Below, piece after piece: positions 6,972 through 15,462 of a stretch of 64,000 nt of DNA; position 1 is the stretch's first letter, and every line of letters starts with the position of its first letter. A program made the translations under genes and the position numbers. The stretch comes from Candidatus Heimdallarchaeota archaeon (GTDB lineage: Archaea > Asgardarchaeota > Heimdallarchaeia > Heimdallarchaeales > Heimdallarchaeaceae): NCBI GenBank assembly GCA_030668875.1, contig DAOVER010000002.1:1-64000 (forward strand), given 5' to 3'. The notes under the pieces are model-generated. The model was not told the origin of the DNA and did no database searches. It saw only the letters and a program-made list of their open reading frames with translations.

Positions 6972-7396
6972 TTAAAACACTTCATCTTAATTTTTTTCAA
7001 GTAAGCGTGCTTATCTACGTTCCGATATGCTAAAAGCTTGATAAGTTTTGCTTTAATTCAATGTTTAGTTTTGATTGGGATATTGAATCTATTACGGACT
7101 TCTTTTGAAAGTAATTAATTTTCAAATTATTCTATTCATTGAATTTTTTAATGTATTGTGAGGAAATAGTGTTAATAAATCTCTCGAGATATGTTTTCTC
7201 AGTTCTTTGATGTGATTTTATGAGATTTGTCAACTTCAAGAAAATGCTGATTAGATTATCTATTCTAACTCTTGTTTTGACTGACGTCTCGATTATTAAA
7301 ATGGCAATTTAAGAGAAGAAAGAAAACAAAAGAGCATCAAGAGAATAAGACAAACCACAATCAAGTGAAAAAAATAGAAATACTAGCTAATGACTT
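6972..7396. other. Gene-free stretch of 425 bp between the two signalling genes
   Basis: AT-rich sequence with no ORF of note on either strand. It must contain the promoter of the frameshifted REC-PAS gene and the terminator of the hybrid kinase upstream. I see no tRNA, repeat or conserved RNA fold in it. Confidence 0.4.
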
Positions 7397-10324
7397 CTAC
7401 TTGTTAGGGATTGTTATTCTGAAATTCGTTAGTTTTTCTTTTGTATCTATTGAAATTTTCCATCCATGTCCTTCAACAATTTTCTTAACAATAGAAAGCC
7501 CTAATCCAGTACTACCTTTTTTAGTTGAATAACCTCTATCAAATACTTTACTGATGATTTTCTCGTCTATTAGCTTTCCATCATTACTAATTGAAAACAC
7601 TACTTTACCCTTGTTTTCTATTTTAGTGACACTTAATTTGTCTGGTTTCCCATGCAATATTGCATTTTCAAATAGATTTTTGAAAACTTGAGACAGTTTA
7701 CCATTGTCTCCTTTAATAGTTCCCAAGCTGTCTTTATTGAATTTAATTCTTTTTGGAATGATAACATCAGCTACTGTCTCAACTAGTCTATCCAAATCAA
7801 CTTCATCTTTTTTCTCTACTGTAGTTCCTGCTTCTGCTAGTTCAATAGAATGTTCTAATAGATTTCCTACATAATTTGTTCTTCGAAGAATTTTCTCAAA
7901 ATAAAGGTCTTCATACTTTTCCTTTAGTTGATCAACATACCCTTCAATTGCAGTTAAGCTATTTCGAATATCGTGACCCATGAAGTGGGCAAAATCACTT
8001 AATTCATCTTTTTGTTTGCTAATTTCATCTTCAACTTTTTTTCTTTTGGTTATATCAATTAAAGAAGCGAGAAAGTTTTTAGTTCCTGGGACACTTTTAA
8101 CAGTGAGAATAATATCTCTAATTCTTCCATCACTACTAATGAATCTGCTTTCATATTGAACAGGAACCTTTGAGGGGTCTTCTTTTCGTATTTCATTAAA
8201 ATCTATCATCATATCAAGTTCCGGCTTCGGTATAAATTCCAACCATTTTCTCTTTCCTTCGACATCTTCTTTCTTGAAACCTGAAATGCTTTCCATTCTT
8301 GAATTAAAGAGAAGTATTGTCCCCTCTTCATCAAAAAGTAGGTTTGCAGTTCCTGTTGTTTCAAATAGGATTCTATAGAGATTGTATGATTTTTGAAGTT
8401 CCTCTTCTCTTCTCTTTCTTTCTGAGATGTCTCTGACTAAAGAAAGCATGACTTTTTTTCCTCTGAAATCGAAAATGTGGGCACTTGCCTCAACTGGAAT
8501 GATCTTTCCTTCTTTTGTTTTATGTGAAGCCTCAAAAGTCATTTGTTTCTTCTTAACGACATCTCTAACGATTTCTGCTACTCTTTTTACACTTAATGAA
8601 GCAGGTAGTTCTGTAGGAGACATCTTTAGAAATTCTTCCTTTGTGTATCCCAGCATTTTTGTTGCATTATCATTTACTTCCAAAAAGTTTTCAGGCATTC
8701 CATTATTATCAATAGTGTAGAGATAAATAGCAGCATTTGCATTCTGGAAAATATATCTGAATTTTTCTTCGCTTTCCTTCAGTTTCTTTTCAGCTTCACT
8801 TTGTTTTGTAATATCTCTGGCAACTGTTAAGATGGTTTTTCTCCCCCCTATAGTTAAGTTATGAGAGTTAAATTCAACGATTCGAGAATTACCATCCTTG
8901 TTTACTATAGTACTTTCAAAAGTTATTTTTCCTGTTTTTCTGAAAATTTTACCAATATTTTTATTTTTCGAGAACAATCCTTCCTTATCTAAATCATAAG
9001 GAGTCATTTCTAGTAATTCTTTCCTAGAATACCCTGTCCATTCGCATACTATATCATTTACTTCAATGAATTTACCTAGTTTATTATTTTTATCTAAATA
9101 ATGGATAAACATACCATCTTGTGTGCTGTTAAATATTTGTCTAAATTTTTCTTCATTTTCTCTAAGTTCTTTTTCTGCCTCTATTCGCTTAGTAATATCT
9201 CTACTTTTAGACATTATAATTTGCTTATTACCTAGATTTACTAGATGCACGCTAAGTTCCTGGTGGTAAGGAGTACCATCTTTTCTTTTTGCTAGTGTCT
9301 CACAAGTAATGTATTTCTCTTCTATGATATTTTTCAAAATATTTTCCGCAAATTCTGGATCATCATACGTTTCAAAATCTAAAACGTTTTTACCTACCAT
9401 CTCCGATCTTTCATATCCGTACCTTTCTAAACTACTTTTGTTCACATCAATAATCGTTCCATCAGTTTCTACAATTGAAATACCATCAAATGAATTTTCA
9501 AAAATCAACCTGAATTTTTCTTCACTTTCTTTTAGTTCTTTTTCCGCTTCTTTTTGTTCAGAAATATCAATTCCTATCCCTCCAATCCAAGAAGCCTTTC
9601 CCTTCAAATTGATAGGAAATTTGATTGTGTTAAAAGGGTGTCCAAATCTTTGTTTATCTGCTCGAGTTTCTGTTGTAACAGTTATTCCCTCTTCTCTTAT
9701 TTTTTTGTCTTCTTCTTCTATAGTTCTAGCTAATTCTGAAGGTAATAACTCACCTACTGTTTGACCCAGTGAATCTCTAATTCCAGTTTTCTCTTTCATA
9801 TATTTATTAACAAACCACATTTTTCCCTTGTCATCTTTTATGTAAGCTATAGCTGGCAAATTGTCCATAAAGTGAGAAAATCTTTCTTCACTGTCTCGAA
9901 GAGCTTCTTCAGCTCGTTTACGTTTTACAACATTTTTGATGTCATTAATCAATTCTGTAAACTGACTTTTAGCATCTCCACCCTTTCTTAAGTATGAATC
10001 TGCTCCTAGATTAAGAGCTCTAATAACAACTTCTTCTCTGCTTCGACCAGTAAAAATAATAAAAGGAATATCAATATTTTTTTCCTTAATGCTCTTTAAT
10101 AAATCCAAACCATCCATTGAAGGCATTAGAAAATCACATACAATGGCATCATACTTCTTCCTCTGTAAAGTTTCGATAGCTTGAGTAGGATCAGATAGTG
10201 GGTCTATTTGAATCTCTCCGTTGGTGATGTTTTCAACAAAATCTTTGCTTAAAGTAAGAAAATCAACTTCATCATCAATATGCAAGACTTGAACTGTTCT
10301 ATTATTTTTATGGCTTTTAATCAT
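7397..10324 (-). CDS. Hybrid signalling protein: REC, five PAS domains, histidine kinase
   Basis: About 975 residues from the ATG at 10324. This start is preferred over a frame 19 codons longer because a TATA box (about 10360-10368) lies upstream at suitable distance. Order of domains: receiver (acidic 'HIDDEVDF', phospho-acceptor D64, 'FTGRSREEVV'), then five PAS domains at about 147-260, 266-380, 389-508, 519-637 and 647-760. A histidine kinase follows: phospho-acceptor H784 in 'FMGHDIRNSLTAI', N-box 'NLFENAILHG' and G-box 'STGLGLSIVKKIVEGHG'. No membrane segment is present, so it is a cytoplasmic sensor. An N-terminal REC on a PAS-rich kinase is common in archaea. It is a paralogue of the broken gene next to it. 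Confidence 0.93.
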   Translation of the reverse strand: MIKSHKNNRTVQVLHIDDEVDFLTLSKDFVENITNGEIQIDPLSDPTQAIETLQRKKYDAIVCDFLMPSMDGLDLLKSIKEKNIDIPFIIFTGRSREEVVIRALNLGADSYLRKGGDAKSQFTELINDIKNVVKRKRAEEALRDSEERFSHFMDNLPAIAYIKDDKGKMWFVNKYMKEKTGIRDSLGQTVGELLPSELARTIEEEDKKIREEGITVTTETRADKQRFGHPFNTIKFPINLKGKASWIGGIGIDISEQKEAEKELKESEEKFRLIFENSFDGISIVETDGTIIDVNKSSLERYGYERSEMVGKNVLDFETYDDPEFAENILKNIIEEKYITCETLAKRKDGTPYHQELSVHLVNLGNKQIIMSKSRDITKRIEAEKELRENEEKFRQIFNSTQDGMFIHYLDKNNKLGKFIEVNDIVCEWTGYSRKELLEMTPYDLDKEGLFSKNKNIGKIFRKTGKITFESTIVNKDGNSRIVEFNSHNLTIGGRKTILTVARDITKQSEAEKKLKESEEKFRYIFQNANAAIYLYTIDNNGMPENFLEVNDNATKMLGYTKEEFLKMSPTELPASLSVKRVAEIVRDVVKKKQMTFEASHKTKEGKIIPVEASAHIFDFRGKKVMLSLVRDISERKRREEELQKSYNLYRILFETTGTANLLFDEEGTILLFNSRMESISGFKKEDVEGKRKWLEFIPKPELDMMIDFNEIRKEDPSKVPVQYESRFISSDGRIRDIILTVKSVPGTKNFLASLIDITKRKKVEDEISKQKDELSDFAHFMGHDIRNSLTAIEGYVDQLKEKYEDLYFEKILRRTNYVGNLLEHSIELAEAGTTVEKKDEVDLDRLVETVADVIIPKRIKFNKDSLGTIKGDNGKLSQVFKNLFENAILHGKPDKLSVTKIENKGKVVFSISNDGKLIDEKIISKVFDRGYSTKKGSTGLGLSIVKKIVEGHGWKISIDTKEKLTNFRITIPNK

Positions 10325-10465
10325 TTTTCCTGCGTCTGGATTATCCAAAGAAAAAACCTCATATATACTTATGAAAAACATGTATAAAATTCTTCGTTCT
10401 GTTCCATGAGCTAAACATTAAATAATAAGTTTTAAAATCGAATTTTGTATAAGAGAGGATATATT

Positions 10466-10762
10466 TTGCATCTAAAAGACAAAGTTGGCAAGAAAATTAC
10501 ATTAAGGGGGAAAATTTCAGATGTCCCTTGGCAGCACATGATAGAGGATGTAGAAAACTACAATCACATCTATTATTTTGATTTAGAAGGTGGGAATCAA
10601 ATAGTAATCTATTCGAAAGCAGAGATACAATGCGCTAGTTCTCTTTCAGTTACTAGAAAAGTAATAGAAGTAAGAGGGAAATCAAAACGGCCAGGTAAGA
10701 TAGATGATATTACTTATGTAGAATTCCACATTATCGTCGACGACTGGACTTGTTTAGACTAA
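10466..10762 (+). CDS. Small OB-fold-like nucleic-acid-binding protein
   Basis: About 98 residues. A TTG at 10466 is chosen because AGAGAGGAT lies about 8 nt upstream; a TTG at 10445 has no such signal. The predicted strand pattern ('KKITLRGKISDV', 'YYFDLEGGNQIVIYSK', 'RKVIEVRGKSKR', 'VEFHIIVDDW') is that of a single OB fold, as in tRNA-anticodon or exonuclease VII type domains. This points to binding of single-stranded nucleic acid, but no specific family was recognised. It is divergent from the hybrid kinase gene. Confidence 0.6.
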   Translation: MHLKDKVGKKITLRGKISDVPWQHMIEDVENYNHIYYFDLEGGNQIVIYSKAEIQCASSLSVTRKVIEVRGKSKRPGKIDDITYVEFHIIVDDWTCLD

Positions 10763-10854
10763 ACTACTTGAGATTGGAAATATTGATTAATTCGAAATTA
10801 CAATGATATCTAGGGATAATTCAAAATTATAAAATGCGAAGATGTTGTGATAAA

Positions 10855-11700
10855 ATGCTTGATGAGGATGATATGAAGTGTCTTTTGGAAAGTCTGATGA
10901 ATAAAGATCCTCATGTTCGTGTTTTTACTATAAATTCAATAGTCGATAACAGTAAAAGAGAAACTGCTGTTAATGCTGTCATCGACGCTCTTTTAGATGA
11001 CACTGGTGAAGTTCGGGCTAGGGCTGCTTGGGCCTTAGGTAAAATCCAAAGCAAAAAAGCAATAGAATCTCTAGTCCAATCACTAAATGACGATAATTAT
11101 AATGTTAGAAAAAATGGTCTAAGATCATTAGGAGAACTTGTTGCAATAGATTCAATCCAAGATATTGTAATAAAATTAGAAGATAGCCATTGGGAGGTAA
11201 GAAATGAAGCAGCTGTTGTTCTTGATTATTTAGGATGGGTATCAAGCAACGATAAGGAAACAGCTTACCACCTCATAGCAAAAGGAAGGTGGGAAAACGT
11301 GCTTCAAATTGAAAACTTACATGTTGAATTGTTGTTTTCCTTTTTAGGTGATGAAAATAGTGAAGTACAAGGGCATATAGCATGGATTCTAGGCGAAAAA
11401 AGGAAATCTCAAGCAGTTCAACCTCTCTATGATCTTTTTATGACAGCAAAACTTCATGATGTGAAAGAAAAGGCTTCAGCAGCTATAAGTAAAATAGGTG
11501 GAAAAGACGCTGTAGAATTATTACAAGTTGCTTTACATGACCAAAATTGGTTCATTAGAAAATGCGCTGCAACCTCTCTAGGTTTGATAGAAGACAAATC
11601 AGCTATAGAATCCCTTAAATTACTTATAAATGATCCTAACAGATTTGTAAGTCAAAGTGCTCTAGAAGCATTAAAACGAATCGATGATAAAAATAGTTGA
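10855..11700 (+). CDS. HEAT-repeat protein (PBS-lyase-type repeats)
   Basis: About 281 residues of consecutive helical pairs with the HEAT signature, e.g. 'DDTGEVRARAAWALGKIQSKKAIESL', 'DDNYNVRKNGLRSLGEL' and 'DQNWFIRKCAATSLGLI'. Such proteins are scaffolds or, in some cases, lyase-like chaperones; there is no catalytic motif here. A TTATAAAA box at 10827-10834 centres 25 nt before the ATG at 10855, supporting a leaderless start there. The ATG at 10834 overlaps the box itself. It is one of three HEAT genes in the window. Confidence 0.85.
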   Translation: MLDEDDMKCLLESLMNKDPHVRVFTINSIVDNSKRETAVNAVIDALLDDTGEVRARAAWALGKIQSKKAIESLVQSLNDDNYNVRKNGLRSLGELVAIDSIQDIVIKLEDSHWEVRNEAAVVLDYLGWVSSNDKETAYHLIAKGRWENVLQIENLHVELLFSFLGDENSEVQGHIAWILGEKRKSQAVQPLYDLFMTAKLHDVKEKASAAISKIGGKDAVELLQVALHDQNWFIRKCAATSLGLIEDKSAIESLKLLINDPNRFVSQSALEALKRIDDKNS

Positions 11701-11805
11701 ATTTATCCACACCTTTAGAGAGATATATTTAAAATAATTACATACTTTTTAAGAATAGATAGAAGAAAATAGCATAATCAGTAGAACCTCTTGGAGGAAA
11801 ACATT

Positions 11806-13089
11806 ATGGAAGATATACGCAAAAAACTAACAATTTCTCAAGAAAACTTGGACTCTGTTCAGAAGTTCTTCATGGATGAAAACAATCCCTTCATCACTGA
11901 TCTAATTCAAGTTATTGAGAAACATGGTGGAGTAGAAGAAATTAACAAGAAGTATACAGAATCCAGAAAACCAGAAAATATTTACAAAAAACTGGAAAAA
12001 ATCAAACCTGAATACATAGACGATTTGGATTGGCTGATTAAACAGCGAGATACTGATGCGTTTATCAGTGAAAGTGAATATAGAAGAAAGATTCTGGGAA
12101 ATGCTGTCGATCAAATGAGTTTTGATGATTCATATGCAGTTACACTAGAACTATCTGCATGTCAATATTTTCCGTTTCTAATTAAAGGCGCAGAAGAAAT
12201 GATCAAAAAGAAAGATTTGATGCCAGGTAGGATAATTCGTGTTCGAGCAATGAAAGAACAAGAAAAAGATGGTGATTTGTTAGCAATGACAGCAGCAGTC
12301 GATATTATTGGTGCATCAAGAGTAGAGACTCTCGATACTAAAGGAACTTCTCCTGGACCTGATGGAATGCCAGTGAATATTCATCTTGGAGGACCAGCAA
12401 CAATAACTGGTTACTTTGGAGGTGTAGGGCAACCCAATGATTTTGCTCTAAAGTGGGTGGATGAATTCCTCTATTATTACACAAATTATGGAGTGAAAAG
12501 TGTTCTAAACATCAACCCTGGAACAGTAATTTTGGGTTATTTGATGTATAAGCTTGGAATAAATAACGAATTCAAAATTTCTGTTTATATGGGTAATGAT
12601 AATCCTTACTCTGTGCTTTGGACATTGATGACTGCCAAACTGTTCTCCAGAGCTGATGGAACTAGCCCTCTTATTGGATTTAATCTATCTAATGCAGTTG
12701 ATAATTGGACAATCGAAATGAGCTCACATGTTCGTAAGAATTTTGGTTTTGAGGATGTTGTTCGTCTAGAACATCATATTATTGAAACATGGAAATCAAT
12801 AGTTCGTCAACCATATGATAGAACACAAGAGCTTCTAGAGCTTGCTAAGAAAGTTAAAAACATTAGTGCGAAACATGAGGGCGGTCCTGTAGATATAGAT
12901 CCAACTCGTGAACACCCTTCAGATATTCTTGATTATTTCCTTTCAAAGGAACAGATTACTGAACAAGGAATCTGGGATGGTCTTATGCAGAATTACTACG
13001 ACAGGCAAACCTCAATCAATAATACAGCCAAAGCTCTTACTGAAAATGGTATTGCTTTTATTGCAGCTAGAAAACTTCATCATAAGTAA
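11806..13089 (+). CDS. Unrecognised 427-aa soluble protein at the head of an amino-acid gene cluster
   Basis: The start is the ATG at 11806, with GGAGG eight nt upstream. The product is soluble. Residues about 1-110 are helical and charged; the rest alternates strands and helices in a way that could fit a TIM barrel, with Gly-rich turns ('GTSPGPDGMPVNIHLGGPATITGYFGGVGQP', split here at natural breaks, about residues 182-212), 'NINPGTVILGYLMY' and a 'HEGGPVDIDPTREHP' segment carrying possible metal ligands. I do not recognise a family. It lies 15 nt upstream of a class I aminotransferase, so a role in amino-acid metabolism is inferred from context only. Confidence 0.75.
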   Translation: MEDIRKKLTISQENLDSVQKFFMDENNPFITDLIQVIEKHGGVEEINKKYTESRKPENIYKKLEKIKPEYIDDLDWLIKQRDTDAFISESEYRRKILGNAVDQMSFDDSYAVTLELSACQYFPFLIKGAEEMIKKKDLMPGRIIRVRAMKEQEKDGDLLAMTAAVDIIGASRVETLDTKGTSPGPDGMPVNIHLGGPATITGYFGGVGQPNDFALKWVDEFLYYYTNYGVKSVLNINPGTVILGYLMYKLGINNEFKISVYMGNDNPYSVLWTLMTAKLFSRADGTSPLIGFNLSNAVDNWTIEMSSHVRKNFGFEDVVRLEHHIIETWKSIVRQPYDRTQELLELAKKVKNISAKHEGGPVDIDPTREHPSDILDYFLSKEQITEQGIWDGLMQNYYDRQTSINNTAKALTENGIAFIAARKLHHK

Positions 13090-13104
13090 AATCAGGTGAA
13101 ATGA

Positions 13105-14265
13105 ATGAAAGAAATTGCTACAGGAATGCATAAGATACTTGGTGAAGGAGCATTTGAGTACCTTGCAAAAGCTCAAGCTGAAGAACGGAAAGGAAAAAAT
13201 GTTCTTCACTTTGAAATAGGTCAACCTGATTTTCCTACACCCGAGCACATAAAACAAACAGCTTATGAGGAGATTAAAGGAAATTATACCGGCTATGTTT
13301 CTGCAACGGGTATTTTTGAATTAAAACAAGCAATCCAAGATGAAATCGAACAAACTAGAGGATATCGTCCAAGTATTGAACAAATTCTAGTACTTCCAGG
13401 GGCAAAACCTGGAATTTTCTTCACCATGTTAGGTCTTGTAAGTCCAGGTGATGAAGTGATGTATCCCGATCCTGGTTTCCCTACCTATGGTTCTGTAACA
13501 AAATATCTTCAGGCAGTTGATGTTCCAATAGCCCTAAAAGAAAAGAATCAATTCAAGCTAGATCCCGCAGATGTTGAAAATAGAATAACACCCAAAACTA
13601 AGCTAATTATATTGAATAGTCCTCAAAACCCAACAGGTTCTGTAATGACCAAAAATAAGCTCTATCAAATAGCTGAATTAGCTGAGAAACACGACATCTA
13701 TATTCTTGCAGATGAAATATATTCAAAAATGCTATATGAAGCAGATTTTCACTCAGCAACAGTTCTAGATGAAGCGAAGAAAAGAACATTTTTACTAGAT
13801 GGATTCTCAAAATCCTATTCTATGACAGGCTGGAGACTAGGCTACTTAGTTGGACCAGAAACATTAATCGAAAAGATGGGGCTAATTATGATAAACGCTT
13901 TATCTTGCACTACTTCATTCGTTCAAAAAGCTGGGATAACTGCTTTGAAGGGTGATCAAAAACCATTGAAGAAAATGATGGAAGCTTTTAAAGAGAGAAG
14001 AGATGCAATAGTTAAAGGATTGAATGAGATTACTGGTTTTTCGTGTTTAACTCCTCAAGGAGCATTTTATGCTTTCCCAAACATAATAGATACAGGAATG
14101 AATTCAAAAGAAATAGCTGATCATATACTCTACAAAGCTGGTGTTTGTTGTCTTCCTGGCTCAGCTTTTGGACCATATGGGGAAGGTTATCTAAGATTTA
14201 GCTATGCTACTTCAGTTGAAAACATCCTACAAGCTATGAAACAGATCAAGGAATCCTTTGATTAG
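13105..14265 (+). CDS. PLP-dependent class I aminotransferase (aspartate aminotransferase family)
   Basis: 386 residues, the usual length for fold-type I aminotransferases. Visible family features are 'GQPDFPTP' near residue 40, 'YPDPGFPTY', the 'NSPQNPTG' motif at 171-178, D203 and Y206 in 'ADEIYS' that contact the cofactor, the Schiff-base lysine K236 in 'GFSKSYSMTGWRLGY', and the substrate-carboxylate arginine R364 in 'YLRFSYA'. AGGTG lies six nt before the ATG at 13105. It transfers amino groups between an amino acid and 2-oxoglutarate; the exact substrate cannot be read from sequence. It probably shares a transcript with the unknown gene upstream. Confidence 0.93.
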   Translation: MKEIATGMHKILGEGAFEYLAKAQAEERKGKNVLHFEIGQPDFPTPEHIKQTAYEEIKGNYTGYVSATGIFELKQAIQDEIEQTRGYRPSIEQILVLPGAKPGIFFTMLGLVSPGDEVMYPDPGFPTYGSVTKYLQAVDVPIALKEKNQFKLDPADVENRITPKTKLIILNSPQNPTGSVMTKNKLYQIAELAEKHDIYILADEIYSKMLYEADFHSATVLDEAKKRTFLLDGFSKSYSMTGWRLGYLVGPETLIEKMGLIMINALSCTTSFVQKAGITALKGDQKPLKKMMEAFKERRDAIVKGLNEITGFSCLTPQGAFYAFPNIIDTGMNSKEIADHILYKAGVCCLPGSAFGPYGEGYLRFSYATSVENILQAMKQIKESFD

Positions 14266-14294
14266 CTTAACACAAAACATCGAATTTATTCTCG

Positions 14295-14309
14295 ATTTTT
14301 TTCTTTTTT
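14295..14309 (+). terminator. T-rich archaeal terminator after the aminotransferase gene
   Basis: Two T-runs (seven and six T) separated by a C follow the aminotransferase stop by about 30 nt, as is usual for archaeal termination. A TATA box for the next gene lies downstream, so the next gene can be transcribed separately. Confidence 0.45.
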
Positions 14310-14348
14310 ACATCTAATTTTTTGTGTAAACAATCTCTTCTTGACAGC

Positions 14349-14362
14349 AAACTTATAAGTTG
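14349..14362 (+). promoter_or_regulatory. TATA-box promoter for hom
   Basis: AAACTTATAAGTTG has an A-rich BRE-like start and a TATA core. Transcription would begin near 14380, giving a short leader that contains GAGG at 14394-14397. Confidence 0.5.
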
Positions 14363-14404
14363 TGTTTCTAGAAGTTGGACGACAATAAAAATAGAGGTTA
14401 AATG

Positions 14405-15442
14405 ATGGAATTTAGAATTGCATTTATTGGGTTTGGCGTTGTTGGACAAGGATTTGCAGAGATACTTGTTGAACAAGAACAAGTACTGAAAGAGCGATAT
14501 GATTTCGACTTCAAGGTAGTAGCTATTTCAGATACTATGAAAGGTTCAGTCTTTGATGCTCAAGGATTAGACCTAAGCAAATTGCTTTCCTTAGTTAAGG
14601 AAACAGGGAAGATTGAAGATTATCCTGAAGGCATAAAAGGATGGGATTCTTTAAAGACGATTACTGATTCTACTGCGAATTTGATATTGGAAGTAGCATG
14701 GACTGATTTGAAAACAGGTGAGCCTGCAATTACCCATGTCAGAACCGCATTAAAAAATAAGAAACACGTTGTCCTTACCAACAAAGGTCCTATAGCTTTG
14801 ATTGTCCGAGAATTATTGGCATTAGCTAAAGAAAACGATGTTGAAATGAGATATGAAGGGACAGTGCTAAGTGGTACTCCCGCACTTAATTTAGGTCTGT
14901 ACAATCTTGCTGGATCTGGAATAACTAAAGCTAAAGGTATAGTCAATGGTACAACTAATTATATCTTAACTGAGATGGAGAAAGGATTGGATTATGAATC
15001 TGCCTTAAAACAAGCACAAGAATTAGGATATGCAGAAGCTGATCCTACAGCTGATGTTGAAGGTTATGACGCTCTAGGAAAAATTGTTATACTTGCTAAT
15101 ACTGTTATGGGAGCTAATCTAAGCAAAGATGAACCATCCTGTGAAGGTATAACAAAAATTACAGCTGAAGACATAACAAAAGCAAAGGCTGAAGGTTTCA
15201 GATGGAAATTAATTGCTGGCGCTGAAATCAAAGAGGATGGTTCGGTTGAAGCATATGTGCGTCCAGAAAAAATCCCTCTTAATCACCCCTTAGCTAATAT
15301 CATGGGTCCAACCAACGCCTTAACTTATACTACAAAATATCTAGGTGACGTTACAATAGTTGGACCTGGTGCTGGACGAGTTCCAACTGGTTATGCACTA
15401 TTGACAGATATTTTGGATATCAACAGAATAGTAAAGGAATAA
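14405..15442 (+). CDS. hom: Homoserine dehydrogenase
   Basis: 345 residues from the second of two adjacent ATG codons, chosen because GAGG then lies seven nt upstream. The Rossmann motif 'GFGVVGQG' is at residues 9-16. 'VVLTNKGPIA', 'NGTTNYILTEM' and 'AEADPTADVEGYDALGKI' are hallmarks of homoserine dehydrogenase. There is no C-terminal ACT domain, so it is the short unregulated form. It reduces aspartate semialdehyde to homoserine for threonine and methionine synthesis, or runs in reverse. No aspartokinase is in the window. It is followed 20 nt later by the aldehyde oxidoreductase gene. Confidence 0.93.
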   Translation: MEFRIAFIGFGVVGQGFAEILVEQEQVLKERYDFDFKVVAISDTMKGSVFDAQGLDLSKLLSLVKETGKIEDYPEGIKGWDSLKTITDSTANLILEVAWTDLKTGEPAITHVRTALKNKKHVVLTNKGPIALIVRELLALAKENDVEMRYEGTVLSGTPALNLGLYNLAGSGITKAKGIVNGTTNYILTEMEKGLDYESALKQAQELGYAEADPTADVEGYDALGKIVILANTVMGANLSKDEPSCEGITKITAEDITKAKAEGFRWKLIAGAEIKEDGSVEAYVRPEKIPLNHPLANIMGPTNALTYTTKYLGDVTIVGPGAGRVPTGYALLTDILDINRIVKE

Positions 15443-15462
15443 ATTCTTCGGAGAGGAATATT

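Noticed and set aside
8427-9764. Plus-strand frames of 97 and 151 codons inside the hybrid kinase
   Set aside because: They are antisense shadows of a clearly coding PAS-domain gene.
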